A DNA stretch of 64,000 bases from Bacteroides coprosuis DSM 18011 (GCA_000212915.1 CM001167.1:124001-188000), one strand, 5' to 3'; counted from the stretch's first letter, positions 34,200 through 43,983 are shown. Translations and numbers: made by a program. Notes: a model not told the origin generated them from the sequence alone.

Positions 34200-35471
34200 T
34201 TATTTCTGCTTACGACGTCTGTTCAGTAAATCAAGACCAAACAACACAAAGAGTGGTCCGAAATACCATAAGACAACATATAATAATGTTTCTTTGTTAT
34301 CTATTTTACTGAGTTTTCCTAACTCTAACTTATCTAAAGAGTCTGTTAACTGATATTCATCAGGAATAGAGTGGTGATCCCATTTATTGATAATTACACC
34401 ATCCTTTAGTAATAGTAAACCTGGGTTAGAACGAATTATGGTTTTCAACGTAATATCATCAGCATGATAAAAAGGATACTCTGCACCAGTTTTATCACTC
34501 CACTCCTCAATATCTGATTCTAAAGAAGAAGTAAGGCAAATGAACGGATAATTCTGATCTACACTATAATCATATACCTCATTGATGAGATCAATATTAC
34601 TATCATCAGCTTCGTTTATACGATGGGCCACCAATATAAACTTATAGCCCACCTTTGTTAGAAATGATTCTGTTATATCTTCGCCTGTTTCTATATCTAG
34701 AATTGAAAAGTTCTGTATGGGTGGAATATATCCTTTCTTTATTAAGTTCGTTTTAGCCTCTACAAAAGTCCAAGTACTATCAGGATAGTGTTCTACATCA
34801 AAGAATTTTTGCTCTCCCCCTTTTTCCATAAGGAATACTGTCTCATATTCTGGCTCCTCAGCTCCTTCAGGAATAGACATATCATCCACAATATCTACTC
34901 CTACTTTATAAGGTCTAAAATCCATTATAGGGAGATATCTCTGACTATACATAGCTAGTACTACTACATAAATCACAGTATAAAGAGAAACGATCCAATT
35001 TGTTTTTTCTGTAAAAAAAGGAATTATCAACTTCCTAAACTTATAAAGCCAGAATGCTAATAAAATTAGAATTACGTTTTTCCAAAAAGTTTGCCAGTTA
35101 GTTAAAACCAGTGCATCTCCAAAGCATCCACAATCTGATATAGGATTTGTCAAAGCTAAAATAAGAGTCAGTGGAGTCATGAATATCATAAGTACCAAAC
35201 TGAGCACAGTTGAAACATTTCTCCTTACTCCAAAGAAAAGGAATAACCCGACAGCAAACTCAATACTAGCTAATAATACGCCAAAGAATAAAAGCATAGA
35301 ATTAGGGATCCACAAAAGACCAAAGGCTTCTGCATAGTCTTGTAACTTATAATAAGAACCTAGTGGATCTATTATTTTCACAAAACCAGAAAATATAAAT
35401 ACTGCCGATAGAATATAACGACAGACATTTGTCCATATACTCTGAAATAGTTGTATATGTTTATTCTCCAT
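34200..35471 (-). CDS. DoxX/MauE-like membrane protein with thioredoxin-like C-terminus (BT_3928 type)
   Basis: A 423-residue protein. The N-terminal half (about residues 15-170) has four TM helices of the DoxX/MauE type with the motif SDCGCFGD after TM3, a Cys pair found in redox-associated members. After a TM near 180 comes a periplasmic-facing region of about 200 residues with a thioredoxin-like layout ([18 protein letters not shown] ... YPFICLTSS ... [13 protein letters not shown]) that lacks CxxC. A final TM is near 398-415. It may pass electrons or maintain thiols in the envelope, but no function is established. It overlaps the DUF1599 gene by 11 bp. Confidence 0.75.
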   Translation of the reverse strand: MENKHIQLFQSIWTNVCRYILSAVFIFSGFVKIIDPLGSYYKLQDYAEAFGLLWIPNSMLLFFGVLLASIEFAVGLFLFFGVRRNVSTVLSLVLMIFMTPLTLILALTNPISDCGCFGDALVLTNWQTFWKNVILILLAFWLYKFRKLIIPFFTEKTNWIVSLYTVIYVVVLAMYSQRYLPIMDFRPYKVGVDIVDDMSIPEGAEEPEYETVFLMEKGGEQKFFDVEHYPDSTWTFVEAKTNLIKKGYIPPIQNFSILDIETGEDITESFLTKVGYKFILVAHRINEADDSNIDLINEVYDYSVDQNYPFICLTSSLESDIEEWSDKTGAEYPFYHADDITLKTIIRSNPGLLLLKDGVIINKWDHHSIPDEYQLTDSLDKLELGKLSKIDNKETLLYVVLWYFGPLFVLFGLDLLNRRRKQK

Positions 35472-36003
35472 ATTCTAATTTGATGAGTCCAAATATGGCA
35501 TAGTTTATCATATCCATATAATTGGCATCAATCCCTTCTGAAACTAATGTTTCACCTCCTAGACTTTCTATTTGTTTTGTTCTATGAATTTTCATCAAGA
35601 TCAAATCAGTATATGATGAAACTCTCATACTTCTCCAAGCCTCATCATAATCGTGATTTTTTATTTTTAGCAAATCCAAGACTTCTTTCATATGCTTATC
35701 GTAAAGCTCTAGGGCTTTGTTTTCATCTAGATCATCAGATTCTGAATACCCTAATTCTAATTGAATCAAACCTATAATCCCATAATTTACGATAGCAATA
35801 AATTCAGGCTTTATGCCTTCTCCCACTAAACTAACTCCTTTAGTGCCTATACTCCTAATGCGATTCGCTTTTATAAATATTTGATCAGTAACAGATGAAG
35901 GTCTTAATATTCTCCATGCTGCACCGTAGTCATGTAGTTTTTTCTTGAATAAGTCACGACATTGACTTACAACCTGTTCAAATTGTTGAAGTGTCTCTTT
36001 CAT
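35461..36003 (-). CDS. DUF1599 protein with internal duplication
   Basis: A 180-residue cytoplasmic protein made of two similar halves: residues about 8-85 (KKKLHDYGAAWRILRPSSVTD ... NYGIIGLIQLELG) and 100-178 (KIKNHDYDEAWRSMRVSSYTD ... [13 protein letters not shown]). The DUF1599 family has been grouped among nucleotide-modification-associated domains, but no enzymatic role is known to me. It is the first gene of an operon with the DoxX gene and tpiA. The conserved HDY and AWR motifs in each half are the likely functional sites. Confidence 0.8.
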   Translation of the reverse strand: MKETLQQFEQVVSQCRDLFKKKLHDYGAAWRILRPSSVTDQIFIKANRIRSIGTKGVSLVGEGIKPEFIAIVNYGIIGLIQLELGYSESDDLDENKALELYDKHMKEVLDLLKIKNHDYDEAWRSMRVSSYTDLILMKIHRTKQIESLGGETLVSEGIDANYMDMINYAIFGLIKLEYGE

Positions 36004-36022
36004 ATATACTATTTATGCCGTA

Positions 36023-36030
36023 CAAAGGTA
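36023..36030 (-). promoter_or_regulatory. -7 promoter box of the DUF1599-DoxX-tpiA operon
   Basis: TACCTTTG on the minus strand, 19 bp upstream of the ATG. It sits between this gene and the terminator of the preceding M23 gene. Confidence 0.55.
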
Positions 36031-36050
36031 ATCATTTATGTATAAAAAAT

Positions 36051-36083
36051 AAAGGGTACTTTAGAATATCTAGAGCACCCTTT
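36051..36083 (-). terminator. terminator after the first M23 gene
   Basis: Arms AAAGGGT/ACCCTTT with a partly paired interior, followed on the minus strand by ATTTTTTAT. It lies 23 bp past the stop of the 36107-36961 gene. Confidence 0.7.
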
Positions 36084-36106
36084 AAAGCTTATATGTAAAT
36101 CTAAAC

Positions 36107-36961
36107 TTAGTACAATCTTAATTGCTGACCTGCATGCAACACAGCATCTTGCTTCATACTGTTTAATTTGCAAATCGTATCAACAGATATTCTCTTTGAG
36201 GCAGCTATACCTGTAAGTGTGTCTCCATGGCGTACACGGTAGTATGCTCCACCTGCAGAAGCAGTAGAATTATCACCTTTTTTCTTTTCAAAAACAAAGG
36301 TGTCCGCTACGACATCTTGGTTAGGAAAGTCAAACATTTGACTTGGGTCAATAGCTATACCCAAAAAACGAGTTTCAAAGTGTAAATGAGAGCCATAAGA
36401 ACGACCTGTATTTCCACCAAGCCCAATTACATCTCCCGCCTCAATATCATCTCCAGGCTTAACAAGCTGTTTAGATAGGTGTCCATAGATTGTTTCCAAT
36501 CCATTATAATGTCTTACTACAATATAACGACCATAACCTCTTGGCTCATTTTTAACAATACGCACTTTACCCGCAAAAGCAACTTTTATAGTGTCTCCAA
36601 TATTTACTTTTATATCAAGACCATTATGTCTTCTTCCCCATCGGGCACCAAAACCAGAAGTCACTTTCCTACTATCAGTAGGCATAACAAAATCGGTTAA
36701 ATCTATGGTGTATGAATCGGGAATAACAACATTAGCATAGCAATGCACAGAAGAAGTAATCCATTCTGGATATAAGCTAAGAGCAGGAAACTCTTCACTT
36801 CTTGAGGTTATTTGTTCTTGTAGAACTAAAGAATCAATTGATTTTAATTTTTTATCGATAGGAGCCTGTCTAGCAAGCAAATCTTGAGAATGTGCAGAAC
36901 TCATGCCGAAGCCAAGAAATGCAATAAGCAAAAAAAGAAATTTGAAAGATGGTTTCTCCAT
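36107..36961 (-). CDS. M23 peptidase with LysM domain (paralogue 1)
   Basis: A 284-residue exported cell-wall protein. The signal peptide ends near residue 26 (AHSQ). The lysostaphin-type domain (about 90-215) has zinc ligands His112 and Asp116 (HNGLD) and His194 (HLHFE) with His161 (GHLS), so all catalytic residues are present. A C-terminal LysM (about 240-284, YYRVRHGDTLTGIAASKRIS) binds peptidoglycan. It should be a D,D-endopeptidase. It is about 65-70% similar by eye to the next gene upstream, clearly a tandem duplicate, but has its own -7 box and terminator. Confidence 0.9.
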   Translation of the reverse strand: MEKPSFKFLFLLIAFLGFGMSSAHSQDLLARQAPIDKKLKSIDSLVLQEQITSRSEEFPALSLYPEWITSSVHCYANVVIPDSYTIDLTDFVMPTDSRKVTSGFGARWGRRHNGLDIKVNIGDTIKVAFAGKVRIVKNEPRGYGRYIVVRHYNGLETIYGHLSKQLVKPGDDIEAGDVIGLGGNTGRSYGSHLHFETRFLGIAIDPSQMFDFPNQDVVADTFVFEKKKGDNSTASAGGAYYRVRHGDTLTGIAASKRISVDTICKLNSMKQDAVLHAGQQLRLY

Positions 36962-37078
36962 GGATATTGTTTTAGATTAAACACAGCATAAACTATTTAT
37001 TTGAATATGCTATATGACAATGGTTTATCACTTTCTTAGAAAAACTAAATCTAAGTAAAGTTCCAACTCACGAAGTCA

Positions 37079-37086
37079 CAAAGATA
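37079..37086 (-). promoter_or_regulatory. -7 promoter box of M23 paralogue 1
   Basis: TATCTTTG on the minus strand, 117 bp upstream of the ATG at 36961. It lies just after the terminator of paralogue 2, so the two duplicates are separately transcribed. Confidence 0.55.
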
Positions 37087-37102
37087 ATTTTTCTTTCAAA
37101 TA

Positions 37103-37146
37103 AAAAAAGAGTGCTTAAGTTAATTATTACTTAAACACTCCTTTTT
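37103..37146 (-). terminator. intrinsic terminator after M23 paralogue 2
   Basis: Arms GAGTG/CACTC and TTAAGT/ACTTAA with one mismatch and an 8-nt loop, flanked by A and T runs; on the minus strand the T run is seven long. It lies about 20 bp after the stop. Confidence 0.8.
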
Positions 37147-37165
37147 CTTATATAATTAAATTCTT

Positions 37166-38035
37166 TTAATATAATCTTAATTGCTGTCCAGGACGTAAGA
37201 TAGATGTTTTCTTTATTCCATTCAACTTACATATGTTGTTTACAGATACTCGCTTTGAAGCAGCTATACCCGAAAGAGTATCCCCTTTGCGGACTCTATA
37301 ATATGAAGCTGTAGCACTATTCGTTGCAGCTGTTCTACCACCACGACGTTTAAAGGTGTATTTATCTACAACAATATCTTGATTGGGGAAATCAAACATT
37401 AATGCAGGATTAATTGCTATACCCAAGAAGCGGGTTTCAAAGTGAAGATGAGAACCAGTAGAACGCCCTGTATTACCACCAAGGCCAATTACTTCACCAG
37501 CCTTAACATACTGATCTTCTTCTACTAATTGTTTGGACATGTGTCCATAAACTGTTTCTAAACCATTGTAGTGACGAATAACGACATATCTTCCATATCC
37601 TCTTCGTTCATATTTAACCATTCTTACTCGACCATCAAATGCTGCTTTTATAGTATCGCCAACATTTACTTTTATATCTAGTCCATTGTGCATTCTTCTC
37701 CAACGATAACCAAATTTAGATGTAATCCTACGACTGTCTGTTGGCATAACAAAACCAGTCAAATCTATTTCAAAAGATTCTGGAACCTCAGCTTTACCAT
37801 AAGCATGTACTGAAGTATTATTCCAATTTGGATACAAGCTTAAGGCAGGGTATTCTTCTCTTACAACATCAATTTGTCTTTGAAGTGTTAGAGAGTCAAT
37901 ATTTTTAAGCTTTTTGTCGATTGGGGCTTGTCTCGCAATTAAGTCTTGTGCTTGTGCTGTAGTAAAGCCTACGAAAGAAAAGGCGAATACAGCTAAGAAT
38001 GCTTTAATATAACTACTACAATTCATTGATTTCAT
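37166..38035 (-). CDS. M23 peptidase with LysM domain (paralogue 2)
   Basis: A 289-residue exported cell-wall endopeptidase. The signal peptide ends at AQAQ (about residue 30). The peptidase domain has His116 and Asp120 (HNGLD), GHMS and HLHFE; LysM covers about 244-289 (YYRVRKGDTLSGIAASKRVS). It starts 2 bp after the ndk stop, so it is read from the ndk promoter. Paralogue 1 follows 204 bp downstream. The main differences between the two are in the linker before LysM (RRGGRTAAT here). Confidence 0.9.
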   Translation of the reverse strand: MKSMNCSSYIKAFLAVFAFSFVGFTTAQAQDLIARQAPIDKKLKNIDSLTLQRQIDVVREEYPALSLYPNWNNTSVHAYGKAEVPESFEIDLTGFVMPTDSRRITSKFGYRWRRMHNGLDIKVNVGDTIKAAFDGRVRMVKYERRGYGRYVVIRHYNGLETVYGHMSKQLVEEDQYVKAGEVIGLGGNTGRSTGSHLHFETRFLGIAINPALMFDFPNQDIVVDKYTFKRRGGRTAATNSATASYYRVRKGDTLSGIAASKRVSVNNICKLNGIKKTSILRPGQQLRLY

Positions 38036-38037
38036 TT

Positions 38038-38502
38038 TTAATACTCGTCATTTGCATAGAGGTATTCAAATATACCTTGCTTGTAATCGAATATTTCATA
38101 TGGTTTAAAAAAACGGTTTATTTCAATCGATGCAGCTTCAGACGAATCTGAGGCATGTATTATATTCTCCTGAAAGCTCATGCAAAAATCTCCACGAATA
38201 GTTCCAGGATCTGCTAAGCGTCCATTTGTGTCACCAGTTATTCTCCTCACAGCAGCGATAGCATCAACACCTTCCAAGCAACATACAATTACAGGAGAAG
38301 CCATCATAGAGTTTTTCACACGCTGAAAAAATGGCTTATTTGATAGATGAGCATAGTGTTCACTAAGAACCTCATCTGATAGTTGTAACATTTTAAGTCC
38401 GACAACTTTCAGACCTTTTCTTTCAAAACGAGTTATAACTTCCCCTATCAGAGCTCTCTGAATAGTACAAGGTTTTAGTATCACAAGTGTTTGTTGTATC
38501 AT
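38038..38502 (-). CDS. ndk: nucleoside diphosphate kinase
   Basis: A 154-residue kinase that equilibrates nucleoside di- and triphosphates through a phosphohistidine. The active-site His is His116 in NIIHASDS; TLVILKP at the start, and GTIRGDF, are family hallmarks. It is about 10 residues longer than the E. coli enzyme at the C-terminus, as in other Bacteroidetes. It begins an operon with M23 paralogue 2 and has a -7 box 53 bp upstream. Confidence 0.96.
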   Translation of the reverse strand: MIQQTLVILKPCTIQRALIGEVITRFERKGLKVVGLKMLQLSDEVLSEHYAHLSNKPFFQRVKNSMMASPVIVCCLEGVDAIAAVRRITGDTNGRLADPGTIRGDFCMSFQENIIHASDSSEAASIEINRFFKPYEIFDYKQGIFEYLYANDEY

Positions 38503-38555
38503 GTAGACACTTAATTTAAGGTTATAATCTCGTCTTGTTTTTGAAATAATCGTTT

Positions 38556-38563
38556 CAAAGATA
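38556..38563 (-). promoter_or_regulatory. -7 promoter box of ndk
   Basis: TATCTTTG on the minus strand, 53 bp upstream of ndk. An ATTG at 18 bp further upstream is a partial -33 match. Confidence 0.6.
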
Positions 38564-38631
38564 ATACAAAATATGAAAGAACAATAAAAATACCCTTTTT
38601 TTTAGCCAGAAGTGGCTTTAATACGGCAGTT

Positions 38632-40728
38632 TTAACTTATTGCTGCCCAATTCTGGTTTGTTTTCCTTAAATTATCCAATTGAGACCAGAGTAGTTTATT
38701 CTCTATCAAACTTCTATTTTTATCTTTATCAATAATATCCTGAGCTACAGTTCGCACAAACTGAAGAAGTTGCCCATCTTTAGCTAAATCTGCTACTTTT
38801 AAATCAAAAGCAACACCACTTTGTTGAGTACCTTCTAAATCTCCTGGCCCTCTTAATTTCAAATCGGCTTCGGCTATTTCAAATCCATCGTTACTCTCCA
38901 CCATTATCTCAATTCTCTTTCTTGTGATTTCTGAAAGTTTATATCCTGTTACTAAGACACAATAAGATTGATCTGCTCCACGTCCTACTCTACCTCTTAA
39001 CTGGTGCAATTGCGATAGACCAAATCTTTCTGCATTTTCAATAATCATAACAGAGGCATTGGGTACATTTACCCCTACTTCTATAACTGTAGTAGCAACC
39101 ATAATGTGTGCCTGACCAGAAGCAAATAAATTCATTTGCTCATCTTTTTCTGCAGGTTTCATCTTTCCGTGAACTTTGACAACTCTATACTCTGGAAATT
39201 CTTGAGTAATTAACTCATACCCCTGCTCCAGATTCTTTAAATCTATCTTTTCACTTTCCTCGATAAGCGGATACACAAAGTAGATTTGTCTACCCATAGC
39301 CAACTGATCTTTTACCATCTTATATAAAGACTTCTTTCGGTTATCAAATTGATGTATGGTTTGTATAGGCTTCCTACCTGGAGGTAATTCATCGATAACT
39401 GAAACATCTAGATCACCATAAAGAGTCATAGCCAATGTTCGAGGTATCGGGGTAGCTGTCATAACTAATATATGAGGTGGATTATCATTCTTAATCCACA
39501 ACTTCGCACGCTGGGCTACGCCGAAACGGTGTTGCTCATCAATGACTGCAAATCCTAAAGCTTTAAAAGTAACCGTATCTTCAAGAAGAGCATGAGTACC
39601 AATTATAATTTGAACCTCTCCACTTATTAATCCACTTAGGATTCTTTCACGATCTTTTTTACGAGTTGAGCCTGTCAATAACTCCACACGAATATCAAGC
39701 CCATGTATAAACTCTAATATCGTTTCGTAGTGCTGACTAGCTAATATCTCTGTAGGAGCCATCATACAGGCTTGATAACCATTATCAAGAGCCATCAGCA
39801 TACTCATCAAGGCAACTAGAGTTTTACCACTACCTACATCACCTTGCAAAAGTCTATTCATCTGAACTCCTGTACCTACATCTTGTCGAATTTCTTTTAG
39901 AACTCTTTTCTGGGCCCCCGTAAGTTCAAAAGGTAAATTCTTGAAGAAAAAATTATTGAAATACTCACCAATCTTCGGAAAAGTAAAACCTTTATACTTC
40001 AATTGACGCTCTTTACTATAGCTTAAAATATTAAGCTGAATATAGAAAAGTTCTTCAAACTTTAACCGATATTGAGCTTTCCTTAAACTTAATGCATCAC
40101 CAGGGAAATGAATTATTTTCAAAGCCTCTTGCAAAGGCATTAATTTGTATTTTTGAATGATATGTTCAGGCAAGGTTTCGGGAATAGGATACTTCAGTAA
40201 ATCAACAACAGATTTCATTAGTTTTTCTATGGACTGAGAGTTCATAGAGCCACGTTTCATTTTTTCTGTTGTATTATAGTAGGGCTTTAATCCCAAAGAA
40301 GAAAGTTGAATATCTGTTGCATTTTCCATATCAGGATGAGCAATATTAACTTGTCCATTAAATACGGTTGGTTTACCAAAAATCAAATAATCTTGGCGCA
40401 GTTTCAAACTAGATGATATGTATTTTACTCCTCTAAACCATACTAAGTCAATAAATCCTGTACCATCAGTAAATCGAGCCACCAAACGCTTTTTACGGCC
40501 TTCACCTACTACATTAAAATGTAAAATCTGACCTTTTAATTGGATATAAGGCATAGAGCCCGTAAGTTCTGATATCGTATAGACACGACTTCGGTCAACA
40601 TATTTATAAGGGAAGTAATAAATTAAATCATGAAGAGAAAAGATATTTAGCTCCTGATTTAAAATTTCGGCTCTTCTTGGACCTACTCCCGATAAGAATT
40701 TAATATCTCGTGTAGCTAAGTCTAGCAT
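38632..40728 (-). CDS. recG: ATP-dependent DNA helicase RecG
   Basis: A 698-residue branch-migration helicase that remodels Holliday junctions and stalled forks. An N-terminal wedge/OB domain (about residues 1-160) is followed by the helicase core: Walker A GDVGSGKT (about 297-304), DEQHRFGV, TATPIPRTLA, and QLRGRVGRG (motif VI). The C-terminal TRG motif region is present (ESNDGFEIAEADLKLRGPGD). Length is normal. It lies directly next to ispD (no gap) at the end of the pdxJ-exbBD-tonB-ispD run. Confidence 0.95.
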   Translation of the reverse strand: MLDLATRDIKFLSGVGPRRAEILNQELNIFSLHDLIYYFPYKYVDRSRVYTISELTGSMPYIQLKGQILHFNVVGEGRKKRLVARFTDGTGFIDLVWFRGVKYISSSLKLRQDYLIFGKPTVFNGQVNIAHPDMENATDIQLSSLGLKPYYNTTEKMKRGSMNSQSIEKLMKSVVDLLKYPIPETLPEHIIQKYKLMPLQEALKIIHFPGDALSLRKAQYRLKFEELFYIQLNILSYSKERQLKYKGFTFPKIGEYFNNFFFKNLPFELTGAQKRVLKEIRQDVGTGVQMNRLLQGDVGSGKTLVALMSMLMALDNGYQACMMAPTEILASQHYETILEFIHGLDIRVELLTGSTRKKDRERILSGLISGEVQIIIGTHALLEDTVTFKALGFAVIDEQHRFGVAQRAKLWIKNDNPPHILVMTATPIPRTLAMTLYGDLDVSVIDELPPGRKPIQTIHQFDNRKKSLYKMVKDQLAMGRQIYFVYPLIEESEKIDLKNLEQGYELITQEFPEYRVVKVHGKMKPAEKDEQMNLFASGQAHIMVATTVIEVGVNVPNASVMIIENAERFGLSQLHQLRGRVGRGADQSYCVLVTGYKLSEITRKRIEIMVESNDGFEIAEADLKLRGPGDLEGTQQSGVAFDLKVADLAKDGQLLQFVRTVAQDIIDKDKNRSLIENKLLWSQLDNLRKTNQNWAAIS

Positions 40729-41397
40729 TTATAATAAGGCCTCTCCTATTTTAAGATCAAAAGGGGTAGTTACTTTAATATTTTCTCTGTTTCCTGAAAT
40801 TAGAGAAACTTCTTGCCCCAAAGCCTCAACGACAGAGGCATCATCTGTGAAATGTGAATTGTAATTTTGTTGATAAGCTCGTTTCAATAGTTCTGAACAA
40901 AAAACCTGAGGAGTCTGTACTAGACAGTATTCATCTCTATTAACAGTAGTGCTTGTTTCTCCTTTTAAAAATCGTACTGTTTCTACAATTGGAATAGTAG
41001 GTATTACAGCTTTGAGTGTTTGAACACTCTCAAAACAGTTGGCAATAACTTCATAACTCACAAAAGGACGTACCCCATCGTGAATACCTACCCATTTCTC
41101 ATCATGTAACAAACGTATTCCGTTTAATACGGAGTGAAAACGAGTATCACCCCCATTAGCTACATCTACAGAGATATCAAAACAATACTCTTTGCAAAGA
41201 TCTTTCCAGAAAACTTGTTGATCTTCAGGAAGTACAAGTATGATTCTAATTTGCTTGTCATACGTGTAGAAACGTTCTATCGTATGCATCAATATCGGCT
41301 TACCACCTAGTCTTATAAATTGCTTGGGCAAGGAAACACCCATACGAGTACCCTTGCCCCCAGCAACAATTATTATAGCTTTTTGATTATCACTCAT
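40729..41397 (-). CDS. ispD: 2-C-methyl-D-erythritol 4-phosphate cytidylyltransferase
   Basis: A 222-residue nucleotidyltransferase of the MEP isoprenoid pathway, joining CTP and MEP. The CTP-binding loop [11 protein letters not shown] (about residues 9-19), LPKQF, the HDGVRPF motif, and the C-terminal [11 protein letters not shown] are all present. It overlaps the DJ-1 gene by 4 bp and abuts recG, so it is co-translated. Confidence 0.94.
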   Translation of the reverse strand: MSDNQKAIIIVAGGKGTRMGVSLPKQFIRLGGKPILMHTIERFYTYDKQIRIILVLPEDQQVFWKDLCKEYCFDISVDVANGGDTRFHSVLNGIRLLHDEKWVGIHDGVRPFVSYEVIANCFESVQTLKAVIPTIPIVETVRFLKGETSTTVNRDEYCLVQTPQVFCSELLKRAYQQNYNSHFTDDASVVEALGQEVSLISGNRENIKVTTPFDLKIGEALL

Positions 41398-41936
41398 TCA
41401 ACACACATATCTTTGCGAAGTTGATTAGCTGTTTCTTTACTTGCTAAAACTTCTGCTAATTTTAAAGCAAAAGGCAATGCAGCAGCAGGACCTTTACCTG
41501 TAATAATCTTTCCATCAACCACAACTAGATCATTCTGAATAGAAGCTCCTTCTAGTTTGGGTTCGAATCCAGGATAAGCTACAGCCTTTTTCCCTTTTAA
41601 TAAACCCAACTGCCCGAAGACCATAGGTGCTGCACAGATAGCAGCCAATACAGTATCAGTATTGTGATATTCCTTTAACAACTCTGTAAGACCTTTATGT
41701 TTACCAAGAGTCTCTGCTCCAGGCATACCACCCGGTAAAACAAGAGCCTTTACTTTATCAAATGAGCAATTACCAAATAGAGCATCACTAATCACAGATA
41801 TACCATGTGCACCTTTTACGGTTAAGCTATCTGTAACGCTCACTGTTTTCACTTGAAGATTAGCACGTCTTAAAACATCAACAATAGTAAGTGCTTCAAT
41901 TTCTTCAAAACCATCTGCTAAAAATAAATAAATCAT
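41394..41936 (-). CDS. DJ-1/PfpI family protein (YajL/ThiJ-like)
   Basis: A 180-residue DJ-1-type flavodoxin-like protein. The nucleophile elbow [11 protein letters not shown] holds the conserved Cys (about residue 99); the Glu of DGFEEIEA near residue 14 is the usual partner. Family members protect against oxidative stress or act on glyoxals; substrate specificity cannot be assigned. It lies 2 bp after tonB and overlaps ispD by 4 bp. Confidence 0.9.
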   Translation of the reverse strand: MIYLFLADGFEEIEALTIVDVLRRANLQVKTVSVTDSLTVKGAHGISVISDALFGNCSFDKVKALVLPGGMPGAETLGKHKGLTELLKEYHNTDTVLAAICAAPMVFGQLGLLKGKKAVAYPGFEPKLEGASIQNDLVVVDGKIITGKGPAAALPFALKLAEVLASKETANQLRKDMCVE

Positions 41937-41938
41937 AA

Positions 41939-42808
41939 TTATTTTAGATTAAAGTAATATGTAATTGAGCCTATCTGATTATCAACTCCATTAATTCTGT
42001 TAAACTCTGCTTTCTTTGCTGCTTGTTCCGCAGCACGTCTTAGCTGAGGACTAACGGTATTCGTAAGTTTATTTATGCTTGTTGATATTACCTTTCCTTC
42101 GGGGTTTACGGTAATTGTAACTACTACTTTCCCCTCTTCAGGAACATCGTACACTGGTCTGGGTAACCCCCCTTTACCAATGGAACGTCCTCCTAAATCA
42201 AAGGTTCCATATCCAGATTGTCCACTTGAAGAAGTAGCAGTGGAAGGTATGCCATCAAAAGCATTTTTTACTTTTTCTGAAGCGGTATTTGTGCCATCCA
42301 TTTGTGCACCTTTACCAAAGGCTCCAGCAACACGTCTACGAGCAGCTTCTTCTGCAGCTTTTTGCTCTTTTGCTATTCTCTGCTCTTCTCTTTTTTTAGC
42401 CTCTTCCGCCTCTTTACGTTCACGTTCTAAACGTTCCTGCTCTTTCTTCTTAGCTTCAACAGCCAACTCTTCGGGAGTTTTTTCTTTAGGCTTCTCTTTT
42501 TCTTTTTTGGGTTCCAAAGCAACAGTTTCCTCCACATCTTGAGTGATTAACTCTTGCTTTATCTCTTCAGTCTCCACTGGTATTGGTTCTACTTTGGGCT
42601 CTTCAGGTAGAACATCCACATCAACATAGTGATCCACACGTTCCCCACCAATAGCATAGTCCACTTGTCCCATAAGTATAGGAACCCCACTCTCTTCATC
42701 GGGTTCAGGTATTACAATAGTAAACCACACCAAAAACCCAATTAGGAGTAAATGGACAAGGATTGCACCAATAGCACCAATTATGCGACCTTTCTCTTTT
42801 GTCTTCAT
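41939..42808 (-). CDS. TonB/TolA-like energy transducer
   Basis: A 289-residue periplasm-spanning protein. It has one N-terminal TM (about residues 9-31), then a charged Glu/Lys/Pro region with a long helix of EKKREEQRIAKEQ type (about 85-165), and a C-terminal TonB-type domain (about 210-289: RPVYDVPEEGKVVVTITVNPEG). With ExbB and ExbD it couples proton flow to outer-membrane receptors; the long helical middle is TolA-like. It is 4 bp downstream of exbD. I leave the symbol blank since TonB and TolA roles cannot be separated here. Confidence 0.85.
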   Translation of the reverse strand: MKTKEKGRIIGAIGAILVHLLLIGFLVWFTIVIPEPDEESGVPILMGQVDYAIGGERVDHYVDVDVLPEEPKVEPIPVETEEIKQELITQDVEETVALEPKKEKEKPKEKTPEELAVEAKKKEQERLERERKEAEEAKKREEQRIAKEQKAAEEAARRRVAGAFGKGAQMDGTNTASEKVKNAFDGIPSTATSSSGQSGYGTFDLGGRSIGKGGLPRPVYDVPEEGKVVVTITVNPEGKVISTSINKLTNTVSPQLRRAAEQAAKKAEFNRINGVDNQIGSITYYFNLK

Positions 42809-42812
42809 TCTG

Positions 42813-43226
42813 TTATCTTCCTTCTGGAGGGCGAGTTGCTAAAACCATTTTAAACTGGTTCTCATTTGCGATATTGAGTACCTTTACAATTTCTCTATAA
42901 GGCACCGCTTCATCGGCATAAAGAGCAACATACATTTCGGGTTCTCTCAACGCACACTCTTGTAAAAAGACAGGCAAATCATCCACCTCTAGCATTTGTT
43001 CTTTTTCATTTCCAAAAGCTGCATAGAAGTTTAAGTCTTTGTCTATTATCACACGAGTCAATGGCTTAGCTGACGTTTGCTGTTTTCCTTGTGGCAATAA
43101 TACTTTAATAGCATTAGGAGAAACCACAGTAGATGTAATCATAAAGAATATCAGCAATAGAAAGATTACATCGGTCATGGAAGCCATACTAAAGCTCGGA
43201 GATATTTTTGTTCTTCTTTTTAACAT
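42813..43226 (-). CDS. exbD: ExbD/TolR-family biopolymer transporter
   Basis: A 137-residue inner-membrane protein with a single TM (about residues 15-37) holding the proton-relay Asp in SMTDVIFLLLIFFMITS, then a periplasmic domain. With ExbB it forms the proton channel that energises TonB. The motif PLTRVIIDKDLNFYAA is typical of Bacteroidetes ExbD. The gene lies between exbB (43-bp gap) and tonB. Confidence 0.92.
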   Translation of the reverse strand: MLKRRTKISPSFSMASMTDVIFLLLIFFMITSTVVSPNAIKVLLPQGKQQTSAKPLTRVIIDKDLNFYAAFGNEKEQMLEVDDLPVFLQECALREPEMYVALYADEAVPYREIVKVLNIANENQFKMVLATRPPEGR

Positions 43227-43269
43227 TCTCTTCTCTTTCTATTTATACTTGATAAATTGTTTTGCTAAT

Positions 43270-43983
43270 CTATTTAGCTGGCTCATTTAACAAGTCCATG
43301 AAAGCCATAGTTTTTGACTCCATATTGTTCACTATACCATCAATTAAAGACACTAGGTAATTATAAGCAAACATTGCGATAATACCTACTACAAGACCAC
43401 CAATTGTTGTGATCATCGCTTCGTAGATACCTCCAGACAAGAGTGTTATATCAACATTATTACCTGCATTAGCCATTTCATAAAAGGCTCTTACCATACC
43501 AGTAACAGTACCTAAGAAGCCAATCATCGGTGCACCACCTGCTATAGTAGCCATAAAGTTTAGCCCTTTTTCGAGTTTAGATACCTCTAGGTTTCCTACA
43601 TTTTCGATAGCGGCTTGAACATCATTTACGGGTCTTCCCAAACGATTAATTCCTTTTTCAATCATTCGTGCTGCAGGGGTGTTTACAGACTGACAGTATT
43701 CCAATGCACCTTTAATATTTCCACTAAGAATATCGGCTTTTATCTTGTCTATAAAATCGGGAACATCTTTACTAGCCTTACGTATCACATAAATACGTTC
43801 AAAGAAAATATAAAAACAAATGAGAGATAAGATTGCTAGAACAATCATAATCCAGCCACCTTTGGCGGCCATCGTTAAAAGATTCATTTGTTCTGACTCT
43901 GCTACTTGGGCTATTCCTGCTCCAGCTAAAGTGTCCACTTCGTTAACTGCCACTTGGGCAACTGATAGTAGTGTATTCATCAT
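43270..43983 (-). CDS. exbB: ExbB/TolQ-family proton channel protein
   Basis: A 237-residue inner-membrane protein of the MotA/TolQ/ExbB family with three TM segments (about residues 48-70, 140-165 and 185-210). The signature GLLGTVTGM is seen as [13 protein letters not shown], and the last helix has [14 protein letters not shown]. The start MMNTLLS at 43983 overlaps the pdxJ stop (ATGA), preferred over an ATG four codons upstream. It energises TonB with ExbD. Confidence 0.92.
   Translation of the reverse strand: MMNTLLSVAQVAVNEVDTLAGAGIAQVAESEQMNLLTMAAKGGWIMIVLAILSLICFYIFFERIYVIRKASKDVPDFIDKIKADILSGNIKGALEYCQSVNTPAARMIEKGINRLGRPVNDVQAAIENVGNLEVSKLEKGLNFMATIAGGAPMIGFLGTVTGMVRAFYEMANAGNNVDITLLSGGIYEAMITTIGGLVVGIIAMFAYNYLVSLIDGIVNNMESKTMAFMDLLNEPAK

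Noticed and set aside
42075-42542. 155-codon plus-strand frame inside tonB
   Set aside because: Antisense to the charged repeat region of TonB; Ser/Phe-rich composition is the complement of Glu/Lys codons.
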